Of a DNA stretch of 33,071 bases, positions 22,885 to 32,106 are shown in pieces. Each line of letters begins with the position of its first letter. Positions within the stretch are counted from its first letter, which is position 1. The notes beneath the pieces were generated by a model. The model was given only the letters and a program-made list of their open reading frames with translations. It was not told the DNA's origin and did not search any database. Made by a program: the position numbers and the translations under genes. Origin of the DNA: an uncultured Muribaculaceae bacterium (GTDB taxonomy: Bacteria > Bacteroidota > Bacteroidia > Bacteroidales > Muribaculaceae); contig CANRCT010000035.1 of the NCBI GenBank assembly GCA_947629175.1, positions 1 through 33,071 of the forward strand. Reading direction: 5' to 3'.

Positions 22885-24932
22885 TTGGCAAGTTCGGGGT
22901 AAGAGATTCGTGAATGGTACATCGTGCGCAGGCGCGATGCGAAGGTTTCCTTGATGATGCTCACGTCGCGGAACGACAGCGGCGAGTCGTCATGGAGCCC
23001 TTCGGCAATCTGCCCGTCGATGATGCGGTTGACGAGCGCTGAAATAGCCTCGGGAGTATGCTCGCTCAGGCTGCGCGACGCGGCTTCGACGGCGTCGGCC
23101 ATCATGAGAATAGAGGTCTCGCGCGAGCGCGGGTTTGGGCCCGGATAGGTGAAGAGATCCTCGTCGGGTGTCTCGTCGGGGTGCTCGTTGCACCAGGTGT
23201 TGTAGAAGTAGCGGGCTTTGCCGCGGCCGTGGTGCTCGGAGATGAAGCTGCGTATGACTGCCGGCAGCTTCTCTTTCTCGGCGCGGCGCAGTCCGTCGGT
23301 CACATGGCCTATGACGATACGCGCGCTCTGGGGCGTCGACAGTGAGTCGTGGGGATTGACTCCGTGCTGGTTTTCGGTGAAGAATGCCGGATTGTCGATC
23401 TTGCCGATGTCGTGGTAGAGCGCGCCGGCCCTTACGAGCGTCACGTTGGCTCCGATACGGCTCGCGGCGGCCGAAGCGAGATTGCTGACCGCCATGGAGT
23501 GCTGGAACGTGCCCGGGCACTCTTCGGAAAGCTCGCGCAGAGTGGGATTGTTGATGTCGGAAAGCTCCACGAGGGTCACTCTCGAAGTGAAGCCGAACAT
23601 CTTCTCGAGAATGAATATCACTATGTAGGCGAACGATATCAGCACGGAGTTGACTCCGAGGAAGCCTATCGCCCGGAGCGATATGCTTTCGAGAGTGCCG
23701 TTGTGTATAAGCTCTATGGATATGTAAGTGACGGCGTAGGCTACGAATATGAGCATCGCGGTGCGTATCAGCTGCGAGCGCCGCGAGAGCTCTTTTGTGG
23801 ATGTGATCGCCACCACTCCTGCTATATACTGGAGGAATATGAGTTCGAGAGCCGACGGTGCCACAAGGGTGGTGAGCAGCACGGCGACGAGATGGGTGTA
23901 GAACGCGGTGCGCGAGTCGAGAAACACCACCAGTACGAGCGGAATGATCGTGAACGGCACGATATAGAGTCCTGAGGTGAGCGCGCGTCCCATGGCGAAG
24001 GCAAACAGCGTGAACGCCACGAGCAGCGACATCACCATCAGCACGGTGCGTCGCGATTCATAATAGTCCCTGCGGAAAAAGAACAGATATGCGTAGAGTC
24101 CTCCGTAAAGGAGCATGACGAACATCACCTGACCGATTATCGGATAGTAGTCGTAGCGGTCGGAGCCGAGTCCTCGCTGGCTCATGAGCTGCTCGTAGGT
24201 GTTGAGCAGGGTGTAGAGCCGTGGCGTGACGATGTCGCCGCGATCCACTATGCGTTCGCCTTTCTGCACTACCCCTACAGGAGCCATAGCCCGCTGGATC
24301 ATGTCGTCGTGCAGGCGGGCAGTCTCCAGACTGTCGACTGTGATGTTGGGTACAAGCAATTCGGCCATACGTGTGGCCGACAGGGCGTTGCGCTGGCGGT
24401 CGTCGTGGATCGAACTGTCGAGCCTTGCATAGGCGCGCCGGGGCGAGAGGTAGCCCGATGTGGCGATGGATATCGCCACGTTGTCGTGAATGAGCCGCGC
24501 CCGCGGAAGCCGTCCGGCAGCGATGGCCTCATACAGCGTGGTCTCCACCACGCCGTTCTCGTAGATGCTTCTTGCCTTGGCGAGCAGTGAATTCCGTTCG
24601 AGAGGCGAGAGGGTTGCCGATATGTCGGGCGAGTTGAGGCGGGTGGCTAATGCCGCTATCGCGTTTTTCTCTGTGTTGAGGTCGCGTTTCAGCGCGGGCT
24701 CGAATGTGGATTCAAGGCTGTCGCGCAGCTGCCTCGCGCTGATCGAGTCGAGGTAGACCGGGATGTCGAACGGCGCCGTCAGCAGCGAGTATGACCACGG
24801 ACGGTTTATTTCATAAGAATAATGGCGTCCGTCGGATCGTGGCAGGAAATATACGGTCAGAAATACTGCGGCGGCGAAAACTCCCCACCGCAGCCATTGG
24901 GAGAGACGGTCGGATGTATCATTGGATTTCAT
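22881..24932 (-). CDS. pgpH: 7TM-HD phosphodiesterase, PgpH-type
   Basis: 683 residues. One N-terminal helix (about 17-30), a large extracytoplasmic 7TMR-HDED domain (about 45-270), seven membrane helices (about 280-455) and a cytosolic HD domain. The metal-binding HD motif is H507-D508 (ALYHDIGKIDNPAFF), with an upstream His in GTFQHSM and a later EHHG. PgpH proteins hydrolyse c-di-AMP to pApA in bacteria where they have been tested; in Bacteroidota this is inferred. The gene starts 23 bp after the spoT stop, so both come from one transcript. In Listeria, (p)ppGpp inhibits PgpH, which makes this operon pairing meaningful. Confidence 0.92.
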   Translation of the reverse strand: MKSNDTSDRLSQWLRWGVFAAAVFLTVYFLPRSDGRHYSYEINRPWSYSLLTAPFDIPVYLDSISARQLRDSLESTFEPALKRDLNTEKNAIAALATRLNSPDISATLSPLERNSLLAKARSIYENGVVETTLYEAIAAGRLPRARLIHDNVAISIATSGYLSPRRAYARLDSSIHDDRQRNALSATRMAELLVPNITVDSLETARLHDDMIQRAMAPVGVVQKGERIVDRGDIVTPRLYTLLNTYEQLMSQRGLGSDRYDYYPIIGQVMFVMLLYGGLYAYLFFFRRDYYESRRTVLMVMSLLVAFTLFAFAMGRALTSGLYIVPFTIIPLVLVVFLDSRTAFYTHLVAVLLTTLVAPSALELIFLQYIAGVVAITSTKELSRRSQLIRTAMLIFVAYAVTYISIELIHNGTLESISLRAIGFLGVNSVLISFAYIVIFILEKMFGFTSRVTLVELSDINNPTLRELSEECPGTFQHSMAVSNLASAAASRIGANVTLVRAGALYHDIGKIDNPAFFTENQHGVNPHDSLSTPQSARIVIGHVTDGLRRAEKEKLPAVIRSFISEHHGRGKARYFYNTWCNEHPDETPDEDLFTYPGPNPRSRETSILMMADAVEAASRSLSEHTPEAISALVNRIIDGQIAEGLHDDSPLSFRDVSIIKETFASRLRTMYHSRISYPELAK

Positions 24933-24955
24933 CAGTCGGTAGTCATCTTATCGTG

Positions 24956-27199
24956 TTATTCGGGAGAGTCGGCCACTCTTGAGGCGTTCTGCACTCCCTT
25001 GATCTTCTTTACTTTCTGGCACAGCTCGCTTACAGCTCCCGCATCGCTCACCATCACTGTGAGCGAGCAGCCGAACACCTCGTTGTCGGTGTCGATATGC
25101 AGGCTGCGTATGTCGATGTTGAGCTGGTTGGATATCATCTGGGTGAGCTCCTGCAGTATGCCGTGACGGTCGACACCCTCAATGCGTATCTCGGCGAGGA
25201 ATTTCTGTCTGACCTGCTCCCAGCGGGTGCTTACGATGCGCGGGCCGTAGGTGGCCTTGAGCACCTGCGCGCGCGGGCATGTCAGCGAGTGGAGCTCAAC
25301 CTGTCCCTGATCATTGACGAAGCCCATCACGTCGTCGCCTGGGATCGGATGACAGCAGTCGGCCACTACGTAGTTGCGCTCGGTGTCGGTGCAGCGCAGT
25401 GCGTAGGTCTGCTTCATGTCGATCTTTTCGGGTGTCACTATGGTGACTTCGGGCTGCTGCGCAGAACGCTTTATGCGGAATAGTTTGGAGAGGAGTGATT
25501 TCTCGGTCTTGGGCGACTCCTTGAGTATGTAGCGCGAGAGGTCGATGGCGCCCTGGCCGAGCTTCATGTAGAGGGCGTCGCGCGAGGGGAGATGATAGTA
25601 GGCGAGCATCTTGGTGACGATCTCGTTGGTGGCGTCGACCTCGCGTTCGCGGAAATATTCGTCGAGTATGGCGTGTCCGCGGTCGATCACCGGTTGCTGC
25701 ACGCGCCTGAGGGCCGCCTTGAGGCGGGTGCGTCCCTTGGCTGTGGCGAGGAATGGGAGCCACTCCTCTTTCGGGGTCTGGCTCTGCGATGTCAGCACCT
25801 CCACCTGGTCGCCCGACTGCAGCCGGTGGCTCAGGGGCACCAGCTTGTGGTTGACCTTGCCGGCTATGCAGTGGCTGCCGATCTCCGAGTGGAGCTCGAA
25901 AGCCACGTCGAGCACCGACGAGTCGGCCGGCATGGTGATCAGTTTACCTTTGGGGGTGAATACGGCTATTTCCGAGGCGAAGAGGTTCATCTTCAGCGTG
26001 TCGAGGAAGTCGATGGCGTTGGGGTTGGGATCGTCGAGTATGTCCTTGATGGTGCGGAGCCATTCGTTGAGCTCGCTCTCCTCATCGCTCTCCCCGCTCT
26101 TGTATTTCCAGTGGGCCGCGAATCCTTTCTCGGCTATCTCGTCCATGCGGCGCGAGCGGATCTGCACCTCCACCCAGTTGCCGTCGGGCCCCATCACCGT
26201 CAGATGCAGCGCCTGGTAGCCGTTGGCCTTTGGGATGCTCGCCCAGTCGCGGGTGCGGTCGGGGTGGAGCCGGTAGAGATCTGTGATGGCGGAGTAGATG
26301 CTCCAGCATATGGCTTTCTCCTGCGCCGGATCGTCGCAGTCGAAGATAATGCGCATTGCATAAAGGTCGTAGACCTCCTCGAAAGGCACATGCTTCGTCT
26401 CCATCTTGCGCCATATGGAGTAGACCGATTTGAGTCGCGCCTTGGCCTCGTAGTTGAGGTTCATCTTGTCGAGCGAATGCTTGATAGGGGTGGAGAAGTC
26501 GTTGTAGACCTCCGACCGCCGCGCCTCCGACTGGCGTATCAGCTCCGCGATCCGCGCGTAGGCCTTGGGATGCTCGTATTTGAAGCTGAGATCCTCCAGC
26601 TCGGTCTTGATCTCGAAGAGTCCCAGACGGTGGGCCAGGGGGGCGTAGATATATAGCGTCTCGCCGGCGATCTTGTATTGCTTGGCGGGCGCCATGGAGC
26701 CAAGTGTGCGCATGTTGTGCAGACGGTCGGCCATCTTTATGAGCACAACCCGTATGTCCTCGCTCATGGTCAGGAGCAGCTTGCGGAAGTTCTCGGCCTG
26801 GGCCGAGGCCTGTTCGCCGAATATTCCGCCGGAAATCTTTGTGAGGCCGGCTACGATTTGAGCTATTTTCTTGCCGAACAGGCGCTCTATGTCCTCGACG
26901 GTGTAGTCGGTGTCCTCCACCACGTCGTGGAGCAGGGCGGCACATATCGACGTGGAGCCCAGGCCTATCTCCTGACTCGCTATCTTGGCCACAGCTATGG
27001 GATGGAGTATGTAGGGCTCGCCTGAACGGCGGCGTATTCCACCGTGGGCTTTCTTGGCGAAACGGAAGGCCCTCTCAATGATCTCCACCTTCTTGCGGTG
27101 GTTGCTCTTCAGATATCCCTGCAGGACATCCTGAAATTCGCTCTCTATCAGGCGGTCTTCCTCTTCGGGTGTCATGCTGTATTGCTTTTCTGGCTCCAT
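24956..27199 (-). CDS. spoT: Bifunctional (p)ppGpp synthetase/hydrolase (Rel/SpoT)
   Basis: 747 residues. HD hydrolase domain with H52, H66 and H91-D92..E95-D96 (LLHDVVEDTDYT) intact. Synthetase domain with YDLYAMRIIFDCDD, GYQALHLTVMGPDG and VEVQIRSRRMDEIAEKGFAAHWKYK. TGS domain (FTPKGKLITMPADSSVLDVAFELHSEIG), a Zn/helical region and a C-terminal ACT domain (LAEIRIEGVDRHGILQELTQMI). Both halves look functional, as expected for a single long RSH protein. It makes and degrades the stringent-response alarmone. The ATG at 27199 is preferred over a GTG at 27226, which lies too near the promoter -7 box (27240). First gene of the operon that includes pgpH. Confidence 0.95.
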   Translation of the reverse strand: MEPEKQYSMTPEEEDRLIESEFQDVLQGYLKSNHRKKVEIIERAFRFAKKAHGGIRRRSGEPYILHPIAVAKIASQEIGLGSTSICAALLHDVVEDTDYTVEDIERLFGKKIAQIVAGLTKISGGIFGEQASAQAENFRKLLLTMSEDIRVVLIKMADRLHNMRTLGSMAPAKQYKIAGETLYIYAPLAHRLGLFEIKTELEDLSFKYEHPKAYARIAELIRQSEARRSEVYNDFSTPIKHSLDKMNLNYEAKARLKSVYSIWRKMETKHVPFEEVYDLYAMRIIFDCDDPAQEKAICWSIYSAITDLYRLHPDRTRDWASIPKANGYQALHLTVMGPDGNWVEVQIRSRRMDEIAEKGFAAHWKYKSGESDEESELNEWLRTIKDILDDPNPNAIDFLDTLKMNLFASEIAVFTPKGKLITMPADSSVLDVAFELHSEIGSHCIAGKVNHKLVPLSHRLQSGDQVEVLTSQSQTPKEEWLPFLATAKGRTRLKAALRRVQQPVIDRGHAILDEYFREREVDATNEIVTKMLAYYHLPSRDALYMKLGQGAIDLSRYILKESPKTEKSLLSKLFRIKRSAQQPEVTIVTPEKIDMKQTYALRCTDTERNYVVADCCHPIPGDDVMGFVNDQGQVELHSLTCPRAQVLKATYGPRIVSTRWEQVRQKFLAEIRIEGVDRHGILQELTQMISNQLNIDIRSLHIDTDNEVFGCSLTVMVSDAGAVSELCQKVKKIKGVQNASRVADSPE

Positions 27200-27239
27200 A
27201 AGGCGATGGTGGTTTGCGACGGGCACTATTACCCAATTA

Positions 27240-27270
27240 CAAAATTACTTTTTTTTAATCATATTTGCAA
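27240..27270 (-). promoter_or_regulatory. Promoter of the spoT-pgpH operon
   Basis: On the minus strand TTG (27270-27268), a 20-nt A-rich spacer and TAATTTTG (27247-27240) fit the consensus. The leader to the ATG at 27199 would be about 35 nt. Confidence 0.7.
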
Positions 27271-27354
27271 CAACACTCCCTTTTCGCGACAGCGCCGGAT
27301 ATGCTGAAAAATACTAAATGACGGGAAAATGGGGGCTATGTCAATAATTTTTAC

Positions 27355-27362
27355 TAACTTTG
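27355..27362 (+). promoter_or_regulatory. -7 box of pnp
   Basis: TAACTTTG (27355-27362) followed by CG fits the -7 element, 52 bp ahead of the ATG at 27415. No -33 TTTG is seen at the normal spacing. The spoT and pnp promoters are divergent within about 110 bp. Confidence 0.55.
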
Positions 27363-27414
27363 CGTGATTTTTTGCAGACATGACTTTGAAGCAACAGAAA
27401 TTTAGAACCCCGAT

Positions 27415-29670
27415 ATGTTAAATCCAATCAAGAAAACCATCGCCCTGCCCGACGGTCGTGAGATCACACTCGAGACCGGCAAGCTGGCCAAGCAGGCCGA
27501 TGGAGCGGTAGAGCTGCGCATGGGCAACACCATGCTCCTCGCCACGATCGTCTCCGCCAAGGAGGCCGGCGAAGGAGTCGATTTCATGCCCCTGCAGGTA
27601 GAGTACAAAGAGAAATATTCAGCGTTCGGACGCTATCCCGGCGGCTTCCTCAAGCGTGAGGGACGCGCATCCGACTATGAGATACTCACCTCCAGGCTTG
27701 TCGACCGCGTGCTCCGCCCGCTGTTTCCCGACAATTACCACGCCGACACGTTTGTCAATATCACACTGTATTCGACCGACGGAGTAGACATCCCCGACGC
27801 TCTTGCCGGCCTCGCAGCCTCGGCTGCCCTCGCTGTCAGCGACGTGCCTTTCAACGGCCCCATCTCGGAGGTGCGTGTGGCCCGCGTCGACGGCCGGTTT
27901 GTGATAGATCCCACCTTCGAGCAGCTTGAGAAAGCCGACATGGAGCTGATGGTGGGCGCCACCTACGACAATATCATGATGGTGGAGGGCGAGATGAACG
28001 AGGTGTCGGAAGCCGACCTTCTCAACGCCCTCCGCGCCGCCCACGAGGCCATCAAGACCCAGTGCAAGGCCCAGATGGAGCTTGCCGAGGAGGTGGGCCG
28101 CGCCAAGCGCGAATATTGCCACGAAGTCAACGACGAAGAGCTCCGCAAGGATGTCCACGACAAGTGCTACGCCAAAGCCTACGCCATAGCGCAGGCAGGC
28201 AGCGCCGACAAGCACTGGCGCCAGGACAGCTTCGACGCTATCTGCAACGAATACATCGAATCGCTCCCCGAAGAGGAGCGCGAGGAGAAGACCCCGCTGG
28301 TGAAGCGCTACTACCACGACGTGGAGCGCGAGGCTGTGCGCCGCTGCATCCTCGACGAGGGCGTGCGTCTCGACGGCCGCAAGACCACCGACATCCGCCC
28401 CATCTGGTGTGAGGTCGACTATCTGCCCGGCCCTCACGGATCGGCAGTATTCACCCGCGGTGAGACACAGTCGCTCGCTACCGTCACTCTCGGCACCAAG
28501 CTCGACGAGAAGCTCGTCGACGACGTGCTCAACCAGGGCCACGAGCGCTTCCTCCTCCACTACAACTTCCCTCCCTTCTCCACCGGCGAGGCCAAGGCAC
28601 AGCGCGGCGTCGGACGCCGTGAGATCGGCCACGGCAATCTCGCCCACCGAGCCCTCAAGCGCATGTTCCCCGAAGGCTTCCCCTACTGCTGCCGCATAGT
28701 CAGCGACATCCTCGAGAGCAACGGCTCCTCGTCGATGGCCACCGTATGCGCCGGCACTCTCGCACTGCTCGACGCAGGCGTGAAGATGAAGAAGCCTGTC
28801 AGCGGCATCGCCATGGGACTCATCACCGACACCGACAGCCCCAAGTACGCCATCCTCTCCGACATTCTCGGCGACGAGGACCATCTCGGCGACATGGACT
28901 TCAAGGTGACCGGCACACGCGACGGCATCACCGCCACCCAGATGGACATCAAGTGCGACGGACTCTCCTACGAGATCCTTGAGCGCGCTCTCAACCAGGC
29001 CCGCGACGGCCGCATGCACATACTCGACATCATCGAGCAGACCATACCCCAGCCCCGAGAGGACTACAAGCCCCACGTGCCCCGCATCGTCACCATGCTC
29101 ATACCCAAGGAGCTTATCGGCGCTGTCATCGGCCCGGGCGGAAAGGTCATCCAGGGCATTCAGGAGGCCAGCGGCGCCACAGTCAGCATCGACGAGATCG
29201 ACGAGGGCGGCTACATCGAGGTGGCAGCGGCCAACAAAGCTGCCATCGACAAGGCTCTCGAGATGATCAACGCCATCGTGGAGCTTCCCGAAGAGGGCAA
29301 GACCTACACCGGCAAGGTGCGCTCGATACTCGAATTCGGAGCATTCGTGGAATTCATGCCCAACCGCGACGGACTCCTCCACATCTCCGAGATCTCATGG
29401 AACCGCCTCGAAAACATGGAGGCCTCCGGTCTCAAGGAGGGCGATACCGTAGAGGTGAAGCTCATCGAGATCGATAAGAAGACCGGCAAGTACCGCCTCT
29501 CGATGCGTGCCCTTCAGCCCAAGCCCGAAGGATACGTAGAGCGCGAGCGCGCTCCCCGTGGCGAGCGTCCCCGCCGTGAAGGCGGCGAGCGTCCCCGCAG
29601 GGAGGATGGTGATCGCCCCCGTCGCGAAGGCGGCGACCGCGGACCCCGCGGCCCGCGCCGTCAGAACTAA
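27415..29670 (+). CDS. pnp: Polyribonucleotide nucleotidyltransferase (PNPase)
   Basis: 751 residues. Phosphorolytic 3'-5' exoribonuclease, trimeric, cytosolic. Two RNase PH domains flank a helical domain (the second carries [23 protein letters not shown] and the [18 protein letters not shown] active-site region), then KH ([20 protein letters not shown], about 562-620) and S1 ([18 protein letters not shown], about 630-700). The last ~45 residues are a low-complexity Arg/Gly/Pro/Glu tail with repeated RPRREGG units, a typical disordered RNA-binding tail in this phylum. The start at 27415 gives the standard [16 protein letters not shown]-terminus. A long open frame on the opposite strand is a codon-bias shadow. 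Confidence 0.97.
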   Translation: MLNPIKKTIALPDGREITLETGKLAKQADGAVELRMGNTMLLATIVSAKEAGEGVDFMPLQVEYKEKYSAFGRYPGGFLKREGRASDYEILTSRLVDRVLRPLFPDNYHADTFVNITLYSTDGVDIPDALAGLAASAALAVSDVPFNGPISEVRVARVDGRFVIDPTFEQLEKADMELMVGATYDNIMMVEGEMNEVSEADLLNALRAAHEAIKTQCKAQMELAEEVGRAKREYCHEVNDEELRKDVHDKCYAKAYAIAQAGSADKHWRQDSFDAICNEYIESLPEEEREEKTPLVKRYYHDVEREAVRRCILDEGVRLDGRKTTDIRPIWCEVDYLPGPHGSAVFTRGETQSLATVTLGTKLDEKLVDDVLNQGHERFLLHYNFPPFSTGEAKAQRGVGRREIGHGNLAHRALKRMFPEGFPYCCRIVSDILESNGSSSMATVCAGTLALLDAGVKMKKPVSGIAMGLITDTDSPKYAILSDILGDEDHLGDMDFKVTGTRDGITATQMDIKCDGLSYEILERALNQARDGRMHILDIIEQTIPQPREDYKPHVPRIVTMLIPKELIGAVIGPGGKVIQGIQEASGATVSIDEIDEGGYIEVAAANKAAIDKALEMINAIVELPEEGKTYTGKVRSILEFGAFVEFMPNRDGLLHISEISWNRLENMEASGLKEGDTVEVKLIEIDKKTGKYRLSMRALQPKPEGYVERERAPRGERPRREGGERPRREDGDRPRREGGDRGPRGPRRQN

Positions 29671-29729
29671 GAAAGAAAATACTTTTCTCATAAAGGTTGC
29701 CTGCCATCAGGCAGACAACAAGCTACAAG

Positions 29730-29768
29730 CAGACGGACAATCGCGATGATTGCCCGTCTGTCTTTTTT
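29730..29768 (+). terminator. Rho-independent terminator of pnp
   Basis: CAGACGG (29730-29736) pairs with CCGTCTG (29754-29760), and CAAT (29738-29741) with ATTG (29749-29752), giving an 11-bp stem with one mismatch, followed by TCTTTTTT (29761-29768). A smaller hairpin GCCTG-CCAT-CAGGC lies at about 29699-29712. The 3' arm also contains the -33 box of the next promoter. Confidence 0.85.
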
Positions 29769-29779
29769 ACGTATATTTG
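29749..29779 (+). promoter_or_regulatory. Promoter of the TPR regulator-like gene
   Basis: ATTG (29749-29752), a 19-nt spacer, and TATATTTG (29772-29779) fit the consensus. The -33 box lies in the 3' arm of the pnp terminator. The ATG at 29784 is only 4 nt after the -7 box, which would make the transcript leaderless or shift the true start to the ATG at 29796. Confidence 0.65.
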
Positions 29780-29783
29780 CAGA

Positions 29784-31499
29784 ATGAAAGCAATCATGAT
29801 CGTAATAATAGCTGCTTTGTCGCTGTGCCTGGCGCTTGGCTCATGCCATGGCAAGCGGACTTCAGACTATAGACTTAAAATGGCCGACGCCATAATGAAC
29901 AGTACGCCTGATTCAGCACTCGCCCTGCTGAAAACGATCAATCGCGACAGTCTTGATGAAGAACTACAGGCCTGGCACGCATTATTATATACGAAGGCCA
30001 CAGATAAGTGTTACAGACCTATTGCTGACGATTCGCTGATCAGTCGGGCAGTCGATTATTACACGGGTAGAGGCGACAGTCTTGAGGTGCAGTCGCTTTT
30101 CTATCAGGGATACTATTATTCAACCCACAAAGTAGCTGACACGGCACTCGTTGTGTTGAGCAGAGCCTATGAGACCGCACTTTCGGCACATGACTGTTTC
30201 TATGCGGGGATGAGTGCAAGAGAAATCTCGAACGTCTACCGTCGGTTGCTTATGATCAGCGAGGGATTGAAATGGGCAAGGATTGCAAAACAGTTGTTTT
30301 ACAAAGGAGGTAAAACCCTTCATGCGTCATGGATGGATGACATTATTGCCAATTGCTTGATCTTCATCGGAGACTATGAGGCCGCGGGTCGCTTACTTGA
30401 TAGCATGAGCCATATTGGATTATATGCTGACCGTAATTTCCATTGCAATACGTTGCTTAATAAGGTTGATCTGGCAATGCAGCTTGATGCGTTTGAGGAG
30501 GCTCTTGCTCTATATGACTCTCTGGCTATAAATAAACATGAATTTAAGGCTCATGACCGTCTCAATCAAGCTAGAGCATCCTTAATGACGGGTAGATATA
30601 GGCAGGCGGATAATTTTTTTGGCAGGGCATTTTCGTTAACAATGTCCAATGCCGATTCTCTTTACGCCTGTAAATTGAGCAGCCTTGTAGCTGCGAATCA
30701 GCAAGATTACTTGAAAGCATATGATTTATCGTGTGCTTTTGCTGATGATTTAATGAAAAGCGACGGCAGGAGGCTTACTAATCCACAGACAATTCTGTTG
30801 ACCGATAATTACAGACTTAAAGCCGAAAATCATCGACGTCAGGCGCAAAGGAATCATAACGCTGTGATTGTATTGATTGCATCCTGTGTATTGATGGCGA
30901 TATTTATAATTATGCTATGGTATATTTATAGGTCTCGTCTGGCATGTAAGAGGCTTGAAGTCGAGAAACTCATGGCCGAATCGCAGACGCTGCGTGACGA
31001 CCTTTCACTAAGTAACTGCCGTGTCGACGAAATGGAGCGAAATGGAGCGACTATGAAGCAGGCAATCTGCGATATGGCTGCGGAGTATGACATGGAGATC
31101 CGCGGTCTGTTCACACGACATCTCGATCTGATCAACAATATGTATGACATCTGGTATCACAACAAAGACAACACATCGCGTTCCAACCGTTTCTATAAAG
31201 AGATTATCTCGATGCTTGAAAAAATGGGACAGATCAAGGTAATACAGGATCTGGCTGAAATCATCAATCGTTACGATGACATGTGGGTTGATAGGTTCAG
31301 GAAGGGATATCCTGATCTTCGCGAAGTAGAGTATCAACTTGCAATTTATCTATATGTTGGTTTTCGACCAAGTACAATAGCTGTGTTGACTGAACGCGAA
31401 CACACCAGCAGTGTACATGCTGCCAAGCATAAACTCAAGCAAAAACTGCAGGAACAGAATCCCAATGCTTATGAACAGCTTGCTTCAAGGCTGTTTTGA
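29784..31499 (+). CDS. Membrane-anchored TPR protein with HTH-like C-terminus
   Basis: 571 residues. Signal/lipobox-like start (LALGSC, Cys 21), an extracytoplasmic TPR-rich region (about 25-350; SPDSALALLKTINRDSLDEE and repeated helix pairs), one membrane helix (about 359-384), a coiled coil (about 385-425) and a cytosolic end whose last ~60 residues read YPDLREVEYQLAIYLYVGF..IAVLTEREHTSSVHAAKHKLKQKL. That end resembles the degenerate LuxR-like helix-turn-helix of Bacteroides TPR-membrane regulators. A one-component regulator that senses outside the cell and binds DNA inside is therefore plausible, but the HTH is divergent. It lies upstream of the DUF3244/DUF1573 pair on the same strand and may control it. 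AT-richer than pnp. Confidence 0.75.
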   Translation: MKAIMIVIIAALSLCLALGSCHGKRTSDYRLKMADAIMNSTPDSALALLKTINRDSLDEELQAWHALLYTKATDKCYRPIADDSLISRAVDYYTGRGDSLEVQSLFYQGYYYSTHKVADTALVVLSRAYETALSAHDCFYAGMSAREISNVYRRLLMISEGLKWARIAKQLFYKGGKTLHASWMDDIIANCLIFIGDYEAAGRLLDSMSHIGLYADRNFHCNTLLNKVDLAMQLDAFEEALALYDSLAINKHEFKAHDRLNQARASLMTGRYRQADNFFGRAFSLTMSNADSLYACKLSSLVAANQQDYLKAYDLSCAFADDLMKSDGRRLTNPQTILLTDNYRLKAENHRRQAQRNHNAVIVLIASCVLMAIFIIMLWYIYRSRLACKRLEVEKLMAESQTLRDDLSLSNCRVDEMERNGATMKQAICDMAAEYDMEIRGLFTRHLDLINNMYDIWYHNKDNTSRSNRFYKEIISMLEKMGQIKVIQDLAEIINRYDDMWVDRFRKGYPDLREVEYQLAIYLYVGFRPSTIAVLTEREHTSSVHAAKHKLKQKLQEQNPNAYEQLASRLF

Positions 31500-31546
31500 T
31501 TAATGTATTGCGCTGAATAGCAGCTGATTGAGTTAGTTTGATGGTT

Positions 31547-31571
31547 TAACACATTGAATGCCAATGTGTTA
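31547..31571. repeat. Perfect 10-bp inverted repeat
   Basis: TAACACATTG (31547-31556), a 5-nt spacer, and CAATGTGTTA (31562-31571). There is no T-run after it, so a terminator is unlikely. It lies 48 bp after the TPR gene and about 110 bp before the -33 box of the DUF3244 promoter, so an operator for the upstream regulator-like protein is a reasonable guess. Confidence 0.55.
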
Positions 31572-31679
31572 TATAAACGGTTAGGCCATGGTTAGATTTT
31601 TCTATCTCTCACGCTTTGTAAAATCTTGGATTACAGTATGATGCGCGGTGCTCCGGTTAGATGGAATTAGGTTGTGAAA

Positions 31680-31712
31680 TTTGGAGGAATATGGCAATTA
31701 CCCCTAATTTTG
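31680..31712 (+). promoter_or_regulatory. Promoter of the DUF3244-DUF1573 operon
   Basis: TTTG (31680-31683), a 21-nt spacer and TAATTTTG (31705-31712) match the consensus. The ATG follows at 31735. Confidence 0.75.
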
Positions 31713-31734
31713 CATCCAGATAAACCACTCAAAT

Positions 31735-32106
31735 ATGAAAAAAATTCTAACAATTTTGATTCTCTCCATTATCGGAGCTATCTCAATGCCTTTCCAGGCA
31801 AATGCCGGACAGGAGGGTGATCCCAAAGAAATACAATTCAATCCTGAAAAAGATGGTTTGAACAATCATCCTAAAATGCCGGCATACTGCCCGGTATATG
31901 GCACGATGTCGGATGGTGTTCTCACTGTATACAGTAAGACTGAAGGCGAGGCCTCGATATTTGTTGTCAGCCAGACGGGTGTCAATATAGCTTCTGAACA
32001 GTGCGACGATCTGGCCGCCGGATACAGCATAATTCTTCCAGATGATATGGTCGGATTAACGGTCAGTGTCATATTTAACGGAAAGACTTATTCCGCCACT
32101 CTCTGA
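31735..32106 (+). CDS. DUF3244-like exported small protein
   Basis: 123 residues with a signal peptide (hydrophobic ILTILILSIIGAISM, cleavage probably after QANA about 24). The mature ~100-residue domain is beta-rich with VYGTMSDGVLTVYS and a C-terminal GLTVSVIFNGKTYSATL, the pattern of the DUF3244 Ig-like family of Bacteroidales. No cysteine pair or catalytic motif is evident. It has its own promoter, and its TGA overlaps the next ATG by one base, so the pair is co-translated. Function unknown. Confidence 0.75.
   Translation: MKKILTILILSIIGAISMPFQANAGQEGDPKEIQFNPEKDGLNNHPKMPAYCPVYGTMSDGVLTVYSKTEGEASIFVVSQTGVNIASEQCDDLAAGYSIILPDDMVGLTVSVIFNGKTYSATL

Noticed and set aside
27619-29382. 587-codon open frame antisense to pnp.
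   Set aside because: Shadow of GC-rich codon bias in a certain gene; low-complexity composition and no domain.
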